Positions 29,644 through 40,520 of a DNA stretch of 64,000 nucleotides are shown here, in pieces. Made by a program: the position numbers and the translations under genes. The notes beneath the pieces were generated by a model that was given only the letters and a program-made list of their open reading frames with translations, did not search any database and had not been told where the DNA came from. The stretch is from the NCBI RefSeq assembly GCF_000150955.2, contig NC_011684.1, positions 558,001 to 622,000 on the forward strand. Direction: 5' to 3'. Within the stretch, counting starts at the first letter, position 1. Every line of letters starts with the position of its first letter. Origin of the DNA: Phaeodactylum tricornutum CCAP 1055/1. Lineage: Eukaryota > Bacillariophyta > Bacillariophyceae > Surirellales > Neidiaceae.

Positions 29644-31836
29644 ATGATAAAGCCTCTGCGAGGCGCAATCGGCGCAATTCGATCCAGCGCATCGAGGGTC
29701 CGTGATATGCGTACAATCGTTTGTTGGTGCAATGGTAAACACTTTAGCCACAGTTCCAAAGGTAGATCCTTTGCTACCGTCGTCCCTGGTAGTCCCCTCT
29801 ATGGGAAATATGTTTCTGCCCGAGCTCATCGTTCCCGAGATGCAACAGTGAGACCAGTGCGATGGTACGGCGGAGCTGTGTCGACCTCTGCTAACGAACA
29901 CAAACGTTCCTTAATGAACAAAAACGACACGAGTACAAAGCGCGATCCATCCGACGCGGAAACGAATTTACGCATTTTTCGTACCATGACGCAGCACGTA
30001 TGGCCTGCCAACGAACAAAATGATCCGGAACTGACAAGTCGCAAACGACGTGTTTTGGCTTCGCTCGGTCTCATGATGGGTGGCAAGGTCGTCACCATTC
30101 AAGTACCGTACCTGTTCAAACATTTGGTGGACGACTTGCCGTCTGGAGCTGCTATTACGAGTGAAGGTAGTGCTACTGCTACGGAAGCAGCCACCGCGAT
30201 GATGGCGGCGGACCCTTCCGCCTCCGTAGCTGCCGGAGTACCAGTATTCCTTCTACTCGGGTACGGGCTTTCACGCATCGCTTCATCGGGCTTGCAGGAA
30301 TGGCGGAATGCCGTATTTGCGCACGTTGCACAAGACGCCATTCGAAACGTTGGGCGGAGTGTCTTTGATCATGTCCATCGACTTGATATGCAGTTTCACC
30401 TTTCCAGGAACACGGGACAGCTCAGTCGGGTACTAGATCGAGGACAACGTTCGATTTCCTTTACTCTCAACGCCATGGTTTTTCATATTGCTCCCACTAT
30501 ACTTGAAGTCGGTATAGTCACATCCTTGATGGGATACCAGTTTGGCTACGCGCATAGCAGTGTCGTAATGGCGACCGTGGTAGCCTACACCGGATTTACC
30601 CTTGGAGTCACCTCCTGGCGAACGAAATTTCGTCGCGAAATGAATCGACTCGAAAACCAGGCCAGTGGACGCGTGGTTGATTCCTTGCTTAATTACGAAA
30701 CGGTCCAATACTTCAATAATGCACAATACGAGGGTGAGCGTTACGAAAGTAGTCTCAAGGGATACCAAAAGGCAGCACTAGAGTCGCAAACTTCCTTAAG
30801 CTTGTTGAACTTTGGGCAAGCGGCTATTTTTTCAGCGGGTTTGACGTCGGTCATGTGGTTGACTTCACAGCAAATTGTGGAAGGCGCAGCCACCGTGGGG
30901 GATTTGGTGCTCGTGAATGGATTGTTGTTTCAGCTTTCCGTCCCACTCTTCTTCATTGGGTCCGTCTATCGGGAGGTGCGACAGTCACTGGTGGACATGG
31001 AAGCCATGTTTCAATTGCGAGACACGATACCAGCCATTGTTGACAAGCCAAATGCGCTTTCTTATGATCCGAGTACCATGGGAACTTCGATTGCGCTCCA
31101 CAACGTACACTTTGCTTACCCAACTGCAGCGAATCAACGACCAATTTTGAACGGCACCACGCTGGACATTGCTCAAGGCAAAACAGTCGCCTTCGTTGGT
31201 TCTTCCGGTTGCGGCAAGAGCACAATTCTCCGATTACTCTATCGTTTTTACCATCCTGATCAAGGATTGATTTCCGTCGGTGGTCATGATATTCAGGACA
31301 TGACGAAATATTCTCTGCAACGTGCCATAGCTGTTGTTCCGCAGGATACCGTTCTGTTTCACGAGTCCATCGCGTACAACATTCAATACGGAGATTTGAG
31401 CGCGTCCTGGGATGAAGTGATTGAAGCTGCCAAAAAGGCCAAGATACACGATACGATTATGAGTTTTCCGGATGGCTACGAAACGGTAGTGGGAGAGCGT
31501 GGTCTCAAACTTTCGGGTGGTGAAAAGCAGCGCGTGGCCATTGCTCGGGCCATTTTAAAGAACGCCCCAATCTTATTGTGCGACGAGCCAACGTCGTCCC
31601 TCGATAGTGAAACGGAAACAGATATTATGAGTAACCTCAAAGATGTTGGCAAAGGGCGGACCACGTTGATCATTGCGCATCGACTGTCCACCATTCAAGA
31701 TTGCGATGAAATTATTGTCATGAATCGCGGGATGGTCGTGGAGCGCGGCACACATGATGAGCTGATCGCCATGGGTGGCCGATACACGGAATTAATCAAG
31801 ATGCAAGAGGCGGTAGTTGACGAAGACGAAAATTAA
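29644..31836 (+). CDS. ATM1: ATM1/ABCB7-type mitochondrial ABC half-transporter
   Basis: 730 residues, intronless. The first about 100 residues are Arg/Ser-rich with few acids, as in a mitochondrial presequence. The membrane domain opens with the family stretch [27 protein letters not shown] and [12 protein letters not shown]. The nucleotide-binding domain has Walker [10 protein letters not shown] (about 519-527), Q-loop [15 protein letters not shown] signature [15 protein letters not shown], Walker [13 protein letters not shown] and the H-loop IAHRLST. One membrane plus one ATPase domain means it works as a dimer. Family knowledge: inner-membrane exporter of a glutathione/sulfur compound needed for cytosolic iron-sulfur cluster assembly. 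The ATM1 branch is supported by the [14 protein letters not shown]-like stretch (here [18 protein letters not shown]). Confidence 0.95.
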   Translation: MIKPLRGAIGAIRSSASRVRDMRTIVCWCNGKHFSHSSKGRSFATVVPGSPLYGKYVSARAHRSRDATVRPVRWYGGAVSTSANEHKRSLMNKNDTSTKRDPSDAETNLRIFRTMTQHVWPANEQNDPELTSRKRRVLASLGLMMGGKVVTIQVPYLFKHLVDDLPSGAAITSEGSATATEAATAMMAADPSASVAAGVPVFLLLGYGLSRIASSGLQEWRNAVFAHVAQDAIRNVGRSVFDHVHRLDMQFHLSRNTGQLSRVLDRGQRSISFTLNAMVFHIAPTILEVGIVTSLMGYQFGYAHSSVVMATVVAYTGFTLGVTSWRTKFRREMNRLENQASGRVVDSLLNYETVQYFNNAQYEGERYESSLKGYQKAALESQTSLSLLNFGQAAIFSAGLTSVMWLTSQQIVEGAATVGDLVLVNGLLFQLSVPLFFIGSVYREVRQSLVDMEAMFQLRDTIPAIVDKPNALSYDPSTMGTSIALHNVHFAYPTAANQRPILNGTTLDIAQGKTVAFVGSSGCGKSTILRLLYRFYHPDQGLISVGGHDIQDMTKYSLQRAIAVVPQDTVLFHESIAYNIQYGDLSASWDEVIEAAKKAKIHDTIMSFPDGYETVVGERGLKLSGGEKQRVAIARAILKNAPILLCDEPTSSLDSETETDIMSNLKDVGKGRTTLIIAHRLSTIQDCDEIIVMNRGMVVERGTHDELIAMGGRYTELIKMQEAVVDEDEN

Positions 31837-31948
31837 ACCGGCAATTTAATTTTATACCTTTTTACAACTCTGTCATTTCATTTGCTGTTATTGTTCTTGA
31901 CGCGATTTCCAGGTTTGCATCTTAAAGCGTTACTACTAGGATTTTGCT

Positions 31949-34327
31949 TTAAAGGATGGTCTTGAAAATTTCCAAAGCTTTATTCATTTCCTCTAGCTCT
32001 CGAGACATGGCCTGGTACTTTTGCAGGAAACCGGGTGAATCCTGCGTACACTGCAGGAGCATATCATCCGTAGTACTCCAAAGTGCCTCTTGTATCACAT
32101 CGGCTAGCGAGCGAAAGATCTCCCAACAAATCATGGGTGTTCGGTCAACCACTCTCTTGGTTGCAACCTGTCCGTAGCTTTCCAATACAATCTCCATCTC
32201 TTCCGCCATATGATCTTCAACAGATTTTTGTTGGCACCGTTCAAAGACGCCATCCATGATTGTCTTGATCGCCTGTGTATCATAAACTCCCTCTTGATCC
32301 AAGCGCAGAGAAACCTCAAGCTCCCGCTTGAGGCTTCGGTGTCGAGCCTCAGCAATACTTTGAAAGAGGACATGATCCTGTGTGTAAGGATGTTTCTCTG
32401 TCTTCAAATGAGACTGGAGCTGGCTGTGTCCCTGTTCCAAAAGCTCGTCGGCAGCGTGTCGACTGAGACGCTCAATCAAAGAACGAAGAGAAGGGTAGCG
32501 GTTAGGAGTGACAGAACGTTGTATTGATTCAACAACCGTACTCATTAGTATTTCCCGTGTGCGCTCCAATAGTGATGTGCATCGAGGTTTCCAGTCCTCT
32601 TCTATAAAGTCTTCAACGATGTTTCTGAAAATGTCAACGTTCAGAAAGCAGGCGAGATCATCCGTTCGGTTTTCCGCAATTTTCTCTTTGAGCCATGAAG
32701 GGTCTGTACGCACACTGCTCAGCGGAATTTTACGCAAAGTATCAAAGAAATTATTGTTGCGAGCGATAAAGACTTTCGAGCCGTCAGACCAGACATCATC
32801 TTTTTCTACGACGTCTTGAGACAGTAATCCAACACATTCAAAGAGCGCTTCGGAGTGGATGTCCTCATCATCTACGTAGTCCACACACGCAAATGTTTCA
32901 TCGAGATGCACAACCTGGCCACGCACTGATCCGCGCGAGGACGTCACGAGAACATTTGCTCCTTCCACTACCGTCCTGATTGTGCCCAGTGACCCTTGTC
33001 GAATGTGGTTCATAAATTCCGAACAAGCTTCGTGCAACGCTGCCGCTCCAGACGGCTTCTTCACGCCCCGTCCTTTTCCACTCAGGGACGCTTTCAACTG
33101 CGCAACAAGAGTTTGGCAAATATCTTGGTAGTATCGACGTCGATCCACAATGGTATGATGTGGGTTGCCCATTTCCTCTATTACTGTCGCTGCCTTGTCC
33201 CGCTTTTGTCGGATCTCCCGAAGTATACTCGGCACAGACTGCCGGATCATGGCCATTTGCAAGTCCCCTAGTTTGGCCCGCAGTCGATGCGTCCCAAAGA
33301 CGCTCCGATCCGTCACACTTTTCCACGGATCATTCGTATCAAAGTAACATTGCTCTTCCGCCAGACCCTGTTCGAGTGTCTCGCTTCGATCGAGTGCAGC
33401 CTGTCCCCGCCCTTTCACCATATGAAACCCGAGGCTGAATGTCATTTTCTTCCCTAGCAAAAGGTCGACGACGTCACTCTCGGCACCTTCGTCGATCAAG
33501 TCAGGTTTGGTGATGACGGGGATGGTTCGAATGGTCTGTGGATCAACCTGCATGGCGTCGGCCATAATTTGGGAATTGTGAAAGTCTACGTTTGCTGGTA
33601 CCACGGCTAGAATCACGCAACGGCTGTTCCGCAAGTAATCGTCCATTAAAGCTTCGACGTCTTCCACCAATGTTTCACTTTCGTCCCGAGCTTTCGAACG
33701 AACCGTCCCCGGTAAATCGATGAGCGTCAGGTCTTGCATATTGGGTGCCTGAATTTGGAGAGAAACCACGTCGGGCGCCACCTCCTTGCCGGTGTGAGTC
33801 AAAACGAATTGCTGCGCTTCCAAGATGATACCAGGAATCTTCTCCCAGAGGCTTTCGGAAAGAATGCGTTCGCCAAAGTCCGGTCGTTCCGTCTCGTGGG
33901 AACGCCACTGGACCGTGACTCGAGCTAGCGTCGTCCCCGAACGTTTCATGTGGATCATGATTGGGCACCGTGTGGTCATCTTGTGCGAAGACGGCAGCTC
34001 CACCAGCGATAGGTTGCTTAACAGTGAGCTCTTACCGCTGGAGGTGTCGCCCATGACGCAAATAGTTGGCAAGTCCATCCATTTCGACACATTCGTCGAA
34101 TCCGTCAATCGATCCATGAATTCTCGCAGTGCCGTATTTCCAGGAAGGTCCACCATTTCGGCTTTGGTTTCGCTTTGTTCGATGCTACCATTTTCTGTGG
34201 AAGGCCAAGGCTCCATGGTAGACGGAGAGGTGCGTCTACAGAATGATGGTGGGTGGGTGCCGATAAAGCGGAGAGATGTGAGAAACCGGGCAGTCCGTTC
34301 GACCGAGCAACTGTTGTAGTGCAACAT
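31949..34327 (-). CDS. Dynamin-family large GTPase with an inserted segment
   Basis: 792 residues. The GTPase domain has P-loop GDTSSGKSS (93-101), switch-I TTRCP, DLPGTV (G3) and TKPDLID (G4). The middle domain follows, and the C-terminus resembles a GTPase effector domain (KRVVDRTPMICWEIFRSLADVIQEAL... to EEMNKALEIFKTIL). No PH or proline-rich domain is seen, so it resembles Mx- or DRP-like members that remodel membranes. The stalk carries an insertion at about 440-530. It includes a strand-rich stretch (NVLVTSSRGSVRGQVVHLDETFACVDYVDDEDI) that looks like a small SH3/Tudor-type barrel. The first 37 residues are basic with hydroxylated residues and could target mitochondria; the next ATG is at 34216. 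The exact membrane acted on is unknown. Confidence 0.85.
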   Translation of the reverse strand: MLHYNSCSVERTARFLTSLRFIGTHPPSFCRRTSPSTMEPWPSTENGSIEQSETKAEMVDLPGNTALREFMDRLTDSTNVSKWMDLPTICVMGDTSSGKSSLLSNLSLVELPSSHKMTTRCPIMIHMKRSGTTLARVTVQWRSHETERPDFGERILSESLWEKIPGIILEAQQFVLTHTGKEVAPDVVSLQIQAPNMQDLTLIDLPGTVRSKARDESETLVEDVEALMDDYLRNSRCVILAVVPANVDFHNSQIMADAMQVDPQTIRTIPVITKPDLIDEGAESDVVDLLLGKKMTFSLGFHMVKGRGQAALDRSETLEQGLAEEQCYFDTNDPWKSVTDRSVFGTHRLRAKLGDLQMAMIRQSVPSILREIRQKRDKAATVIEEMGNPHHTIVDRRRYYQDICQTLVAQLKASLSGKGRGVKKPSGAAALHEACSEFMNHIRQGSLGTIRTVVEGANVLVTSSRGSVRGQVVHLDETFACVDYVDDEDIHSEALFECVGLLSQDVVEKDDVWSDGSKVFIARNNNFFDTLRKIPLSSVRTDPSWLKEKIAENRTDDLACFLNVDIFRNIVEDFIEEDWKPRCTSLLERTREILMSTVVESIQRSVTPNRYPSLRSLIERLSRHAADELLEQGHSQLQSHLKTEKHPYTQDHVLFQSIAEARHRSLKRELEVSLRLDQEGVYDTQAIKTIMDGVFERCQQKSVEDHMAEEMEIVLESYGQVATKRVVDRTPMICWEIFRSLADVIQEALWSTTDDMLLQCTQDSPGFLQKYQAMSRELEEMNKALEIFKTIL

Positions 34328-35068
34328 AAGTTAGTCTTGTAGACGGATCTGGACGTATGGACGACAGACGGAATCAAAGTTTGGATGACCAAGTTGAGCT
34401 CGGCAGACGCAAACTATTCAATATTACAACTGATCTATTTAAGAAGTGCAAGCCGACCACGACACATGGAAACGCAGGCAGCACTGGGGATGGGAGCCCG
34501 AGATTCACAGTGTGGAGAGGCGCTCGCCGGCTTGGAGTCACTCGTCAACAGTCTGCCGAGGAATACAACAGATGCTGTCCGTCGCACCTCGTTGGCCACT
34601 CACTGTCGCGTGCCGTCTCAACGCGGGTGATTTGGGGACATTCAGGAGAATGAGATTGATCGCGAGGAACGTCGGGAACATAGAGCTTTACGCGAAAGAC
34701 AAGGGGCGGGGGAAAAAGGAAAGATTTATAATGGCGGCGACTGAAAAGTGCTAGTAGTCGGCGAGCTTTCCTTTCAATTTAGTATAATAAGCATTGAGCG
34801 TTTACGGAGTTGTGTAATTGATAGTCGTTGTTTGGGACGTCTTTTCTCGTACGGTTGATATTTGGTGTAGGCTCAACGATGCGTGTGTAGTGATAATGAG
34901 TGTATGGGTGCTGGGGTGGGTGGCCAAGTGGGGGTTCCGAATGTGGGTTGGGCAAACCCCGGTAGCAGTGGAATCGCCCACGTGAGTGGAATGCAGAGAG
35001 TTTTTAGGATCGCGTTTGGGGTATTGGAAATGGCGTTGCGATTGCTGGTTGCTCTCGGTGATTGCCTT
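34328..35068. other. Intergenic, no supported gene
   Basis: Upstream of the dynamin gene and downstream of the minus-strand ICMT-like gene. The open frames at 34357-34754 and 34883-35212 have no domain and overlap one another. GT-rich stretch at about 34900-34960. Confidence 0.4.
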
Positions 35069-35881
35069 TTACTTGATTTGTACGGTCCATGGGAGGGCGT
35101 TCAAGACGACCTGGGGCACAAACTTTTGCGGCACTTTGGTTTGGTAGTCATCGTAGTCGGGGAACTGTGCGGCGAGGGCGTCTTCTTCGAAATCGGATTT
35201 GAGGTCGAGTAGGTACCAGAGTGCGGCGGTGAGTAGGAGTCGGGTGGCGGATCCGGATACGATGGCGAATCCGGCGGCGGCGGCGAGCAGTCCGGCGTAG
35301 ACGGGGTGTCGTACTTGTCCGTAGATACCGTCGCGGACGAGACCCTGAGTGTTGGAAGAAGGGACGGGCCAGGGACTGAGGGAAGCGCCGAGTCCGTTCA
35401 ATCCTAGGAGCGTGGTCCCGATGCCGAGTAGGAGGAGTCCGGGTCCGAGTAGGAAGAATAAAAAGTCACCGACGACGGGAACGCCACCGAAGAAGATGGC
35501 GCCGAGTAGAACGAACTGGGCGACGACGTATACTTCCCCGCGTTTGCCGAATTCCCCGTCGCTGACGTTCTTGACGATTTGGTCCTTGTTGTCGAGCAAA
35601 GAAGAAAAGTCGACGTCGTTGACCATTTTGGTGAGGTCCGAGACGGGTGACGACGATGATGACGACGACGGGGTGGAACTCTTGTTGTCCGTGTTCATGG
35701 AGTAGAGAAGAGTAGGGGTGCGGGGGAAGGAGCAAGGTGTTTGCGCGTACGACGGCGACCCCTGGACGGCGCCATTGGAACCGCGGTGGGACAGAGTCGG
35801 CGAGAGCAACGCCATTGCCGGGAAAGCACCGAGGGCAAGGACGCAGAGGAGTGTCAGGGAACCGGAGTGTATCATGGTCAT
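35069..35881 (-). CDS. ICMT/phospholipid-methyltransferase-like membrane protein, plastid-type
   Basis: 270 residues. A signal peptide (MIHSGSLTLLCVLALGAFPAMA) and a Ser/Thr-rich transit-like region are followed by a Ser run (75-82). The catalytic part has three to four helices, then GLVRDGIYGQVRHPVYAGLL, the RHPxY motif that binds S-adenosylmethionine in the isoprenylcysteine carboxyl methyltransferase / PEMT superfamily. The closing LKSDFEEDALAAQFPDYDDYQTKVPQKFVP carries the E..L...F...Y..Y...V signature. Substrate is not determinable; plastid homologues of this type are not true ICMTs. Start may be at 35881 or two codons later (35875). Confidence 0.8.
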   Translation of the reverse strand: MTMIHSGSLTLLCVLALGAFPAMALLSPTLSHRGSNGAVQGSPSYAQTPCSFPRTPTLLYSMNTDNKSSTPSSSSSSSPVSDLTKMVNDVDFSSLLDNKDQIVKNVSDGEFGKRGEVYVVAQFVLLGAIFFGGVPVVGDFLFFLLGPGLLLLGIGTTLLGLNGLGASLSPWPVPSSNTQGLVRDGIYGQVRHPVYAGLLAAAAGFAIVSGSATRLLLTAALWYLLDLKSDFEEDALAAQFPDYDDYQTKVPQKFVPQVVLNALPWTVQIK

Positions 35882-36717
35882 GGAGTAACAGGATGGGTGG
35901 TAGGGGGGAGGAAGAGAGACGCAGTCGGGGGATGAGACGAGACGACCAAAGGCAACACGATCAACTGGGAAAAGGATGTATGAGAGACGACTCGGAAAGG
36001 GAAAGAAGATGGACTACGTGAGCACGGCAACAAATCTTCCAACGGGTTCGGTCCGTCGGTGGTCTTGGGCGGGGGCGGTGTCTCCGAATTCCGTGGATGG
36101 AATCGTACTGGTACCGTTACGCGTACAGCTAGCTTATTCTCAGCACGGTAGCTACGTAGCAATCAAACAACCGACAAGCAAAGACGGACATCCTCACACT
36201 GTGAAAGATCCGAACCCGGCAGATCCGAACCCAGATTCTGTAGGTCTACTATAAAGCGGTACCAGATTCCTACCTACCAACCTACCTACGGTATTGGAAA
36301 GATACCTCTGTTGACAGTTCTGTAAGTGGAGCTCTTTGAACCCGGAATGTGGAACCCGGAGCTAAAGGAAAAAGATTGTCCATAACGGTTGGTATCCCAC
36401 ACTAGTCTTAATTTTTAGTCACATACGCTATTTGTATCGAGGGACTGGACATACGAAATTGTCGTCTGTGACTCATCACTATGTACGTCGTTCTGCATGC
36501 GACGTACCAAGATGTGTCCGGAGCTTGGATCGCGCCATACTGACGGTGCGGAGGCGAGGGTGCGGGGGGGGGGGGAACGCCGTGCACGCGCGAGCGAGGG
36601 ACGATTTCGTACCACTCGTGGGCCAAGGTGCACCAACAGAGTCGGCGTGGGCGGACGCTGCAACGGTACATTATCGTCTCCGTTTTCCCCCCACCGGTTT
36701 GGGTGTGGTGTTGCACC
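35882..36717. other. Divergent promoter region with GAACCC repeats and a G12 run
   Basis: Four copies of a GAACCC core: the 11-mer GATCCGAACCC at 36207-36217 and 36222-36232, and GAACCCGGA at 36338-36346 and 36352-36360. A run of 12 G lies at 36564-36575. CCTACCAACCTACCTACGG lies at about 36271-36289. The open frames on both strands have no protein features. Confidence 0.5.
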
Positions 36718-39700
36718 ATGACGACGACGACGACCAACAAAGTACCGAGTCCAGAGTGTATCTACAAAGACAGCGACGGCGATGGCGACGACGACGATGC
36801 CGACTTTTGCTTTGCCGTTCCCCAAAGTGTACACGATCGAGTCGCATCGCAAGCCGACGAAAGCAACAGCGCCGTTGTTGTTCTGGGAGAGTCTCACGAA
36901 AATCACAGTCAGGTACGTGTACAAGTGTGTGTGTGTGTTTGTTTCAAGAATGGCAATTGTCTGTACTAGGGCAACGTACTACGTGTCACTGTCTGTCCAT
37001 TCGATTGACTGCTGTAAATCCCTCCATTTCTCGTCCCTCACGTTCGTTTTCGTTCGGTACATCTCGATATCAACATCGATACAGTCACAATCTTTGTGGC
37101 AGTCGCAATCCCAACCGACGCAAGAAATCCTCACGCAGAATGTCGACTTGACACAAATGGCCGACGACGACTTTGCGGCGACTTGCTGTTCTTCGCCGTT
37201 GCCTCCGTACAGTCCTCCGGATCCCCGACAGATTCCCTGGGCACGTCTCTTGCCTCCCACCAGTCACAGTGGGACCAGTGTCGAGCTTCTACCCCGTTCC
37301 CCACAAGACCGCTCCTCGGCGGAGCCGACCCATCGTGTCCGCAGCGGCGCCACCGAGAGCGGTACCGTCGCACTCATGGGGTTGTCCGGATTGCAGCCGT
37401 CCCACATCTTTAACGAATACGTCATTGGACGCAGTACCAGCAAATGCCACGTCCTCGCCACCAAACCATCACCCGAACTCGACACACGCGAACGCGCCCT
37501 CCACGATTGGGCCTACGGTATGATTTCCAACCAGCACTGCAAACTGTACTGCAGGCTAGACGATACTACATCCTTCACCACGCCGCAGCAGCATCCCGTA
37601 TCGTATCACGTATGGTTGGAAGATTCCAGTGGCAACGGAACCGTCATCAACACCAATACTCTACTAAGACGTGGGGAAAAACGACGATTGCACAGTGGCG
37701 ACCAAATTTGTTTGGTACAGGCCGCCACACTCCGCAAAAAAATTCGGTCCGCCAAAACGCTGGAAACCATCCTTCAAAAGTACACCTACGTCTTTGTCAA
37801 CGCCTGGAACGGGCCCGTCGCCGGTGACGCCCCGGGAGGTGACGGCTCCCACTCGTGGTCCTTCCACTCCGCTTCCAAAAACGCGGCTCGGCGTCGCTCG
37901 CTATCGTTGGGCAGTGCGTCCAAGCGATCCTCCGTCACACGCAAGGCTGCCGTCAACGCCAGGGCCACGGCCAATCATTCACCCCGAATCTCGCCCGTCC
38001 ACGATGACCGACACCGTCGACAAGCTGCTCCCTGGCGACGTCCGTCACCCACCAAAGTATTATCCTCCCTTTCGTACTCGCACACCCGTCGCGTCGAACA
38101 GGATTACGATATTCGCGATGTGCTCGGCAGCGGAACGGTCGGACAAGTCCTGCGGGCGATCCACCGACAGACCGGACACGAACGCGCCGTCAAAATCATC
38201 AAAATCAAATCCAACTATACCACCGCTTCGGAACCGGCGGCATCCTCCGCCACACTCCAAGCCGAAGCGGCTATTTTACAATCCCTCGCACACCCCTACA
38301 TTGTCCAACTCTACGACGTTTACGTCTCGACAACCGCGATTTATCTCGTCATGGAACTCCTACCCGGTGGGGATTTGTTCGATCGCATCGTGGATAAGGG
38401 AATATACACGGAAACGCAAGCGCGACAAGTCATGCGTCGCCTGCTGGCCGCCGTGCACTACTTGCACGAATCGTGCAACGTGGTACACCGTGACCTGAAA
38501 CCCGAAAATATTCTGTTGTGCACCTCCGACAATGACGTCCACATCAAGTTGACCGACTTTGGCCTCGCTAAAACGATCGACGAACAAGGGTTGCGGACCT
38601 TTTGCGGCACGCCACAGTACTTTGCCCCGGAAGTCTTGCATCGTCAACACACCGTCGCCGGGCGGGGCCGGTACGGCAAGGAAGCCGACCTCTGGAGCGC
38701 CGGAGTAATTTTGTACATTTTGTTGTCGGGGACGCCGCCTTTTGACGTGCAATCGGAAGGCATAGACGCGGTCGCAAACTCGACTCTGCAGTTTCCCACG
38801 GCCCAGTGGTGGGGCGTCTCGCCGGCCGCCCAGGACCTGATCCGCCGACTGCTCGTGGCCGATCCGGCAGCGCGATGGACCGTGGTCCAGGCTTGTCAGC
38901 ACGATTGGATCCTGCAACCCGACGGGGACACCCACACACATCCGTTGGACGATCCACAGCTGGCAGCCGTAGTGGGAGCACAAAAACGACTTTTCGCTGA
39001 TCCCGTGGGCAAGGAGGTGCAGGTGGCTGTGGAGCCCATGTTCAGCCAAGGGGAAAATACGGACGTGCCGCTTGGGACTTCAGGTATGCCCTTGTCCGAC
39101 GCCGTCACTCAGCCCGCAACGGCTGTCGTCGACGTTTTGAAAGACTCCGTCGCAGCCGAATCGACCGTGCCACGTTCTCCCGCATCGACGACCTCTCTAC
39201 TGCCACCAAACTGCCTTCCCGTCACCGGACCAACCACCCCTGTTTGTGCAGCCGTCAAGGATGCTCGCCGACGAGAGCATGAGGCTGCGACGGACTTGGT
39301 TCCCATTGTGGGATCGAGCGAATGCGGAGGGAATGAGGATCCGGGGCGGGTCTTCCTAACTGCAAACCTTGCTGTGACGAAAGAAGAACGGTTGAAAGAT
39401 ATGCTTGATCCCAGAGCGTCCACTACCAGCGAATCCTCGATAGTTAATGCATCATCCAAGGCCGAAGACGTAAAAGATGTGGAGCCCGGAAAATGCGTTT
39501 CGAAAGTAGGCAAGACACCTTCTACTGTGCCGTCTAGTCCAACTACTATGGACGCAACAGAAGCTGCTGATTGTGGTGGGGACGAATCGTTTGCGGTCAA
39601 CGCAAAGCGACAGCCTCTATCCCCTGTGCCACTCAACGGGATCGATACATATTTACCGACCAGCCGTGATCCGCAACCACGACCGTCTCCCTTAAACAGA

Positions 39701-40189
39701 GATAGTTTGGGAATTGAGGTGACTTTCAATTCAAGGCTGCTTGCTGGAGACATCCGAAAACGCTGTACAACAGATCCTGACGTGCCGAATGAGCTTAGCG
39801 ACGATGAGATCCGATCGCAGTTTAGCGAAAACACGGAGAGTATTTCTTCATTTTGTGATGCAGACGATAATTTTTCTCTTACGTTTCAAGAGCGCAATAG
39901 AACTGAGGAAGTCTCTGACGGACCAGCTACCGTGGGATTAGCGCTTTCTAGGACTCCGAGAAACTGCGCCAATCCAGCTGCCCAAGTGCGCAAGAGAAAA
40001 AGACGTGTAACGGCATCGATCGGGGACAGTCTGGCTCAACTGGAACCAGTCGAAACAGTTTCGGCGACCAAGGAAAACCCGTGTCCGTCTAGGGAAACAT
40101 CGAATATGGCAGGCGCAAACGCAAAACTCCCCAAGAAGCAACTAAAACTTACCAACTGGTTCAAAAAGCAGAAATCATCTAGCACTTAA
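36718..40189 (+). CDS. CHK2/Rad53-like checkpoint kinase with SQ/TQ cluster, FHA and terminal PIP box
   Basis: Exon 1 is 36718-36912 and exon 2 is 37085-40189, with a 172-nt GT-AG intron; the product is about 1099 residues. The junction joins ...HENHSQ to SQSLWQSQSQPTQ, so an SQ/TQ cluster (eight sites in about 45 residues, 50-90) precedes the FHA domain. The FHA domain (about 174-305) has EYVIGRSTSKC, SNQHCKL and SSGNGTVIN. The kinase domain (about 406-675) has GSGTVGQV, AVKIIK, HRDLKPEN, DFG, CGTPQYFAPE and DLWSAGVILY. The long C-tail is disordered and ends with QLKLTNWF flanked by lysines (1084-1091), a PCNA-binding PIP-box pattern. This order is that of CHK2/Rad53, the ATM/ATR-activated DNA-damage kinase acting in the nucleus. 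An unspliced frame starting at 36782 is open but reads like intron and lacks the cluster's first part. Confidence 0.85.
40139..40162 (+). other. C-terminal PIP-box coding segment
   Basis: Encodes Q-L-K-L-T-N-W-F: Gln at position 1, Leu at 4, aromatic pair at 7-8, with two Lys before and after, eight residues before the C-terminus. The pattern Qxx(L/I/M)xx(F/Y/W)(F/Y/W) at an exposed terminus is the usual PCNA ligand. Trp in place of the first Phe/Tyr is less common. Confidence 0.6.
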
Positions 40190-40520
40190 AAGTAACAATG
40201 GGCAAACTAGTACTTTGCCAGTAAATGGGTCGTAACAATTTTCTTTTGAAACATGTAAATTGGATGTCAATAGCAGCACTCTTCACATGTTATTTGGCCG
40301 AAATGAAAAGGTCTTGTTCTATTTCTCGACAATCTCGAAAGGACAATTTACTTGCGGTCACAAAAGAGGGAAAGAGACTTAGTTGCCTGCGGCTGTCGTT
40401 TACAGTTAGGCCCCAGGTTTTGTTTGTGTAAAGAATGAGCCTCCTTAGAATTTCTAAAGTATTAACTGTAGTAAGAGTTTGCTAGTTGGTTGTAGGATTG
40501 AAGGCGTTCCAAAAGTCAGA
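40190..40520. other. Short convergent 3' region
   Basis: It contains TTTACAGTTAG at 40399-40409, a motif copy. No gene or RNA was recognised. Confidence 0.4.

Noticed and set aside
36564-36575. G12 run as a possible regulatory or frameshift site
   Set aside because: It is outside any supported coding exon; a plain homopolymer.
36782-37084. Unspliced N-terminal extension of the kinase from 36782
   Set aside because: The translation is hydrophobic and cysteine-rich like intron sequence. The spliced form gives a better start and a CHK2-type SQ/TQ cluster.
38360-39834. Long antisense ORFs (229 and 241 codons) within the kinase gene
   Set aside because: They lie opposite a well-supported kinase and tail, have no domain and are typical shadows of high-GC coding sequence.
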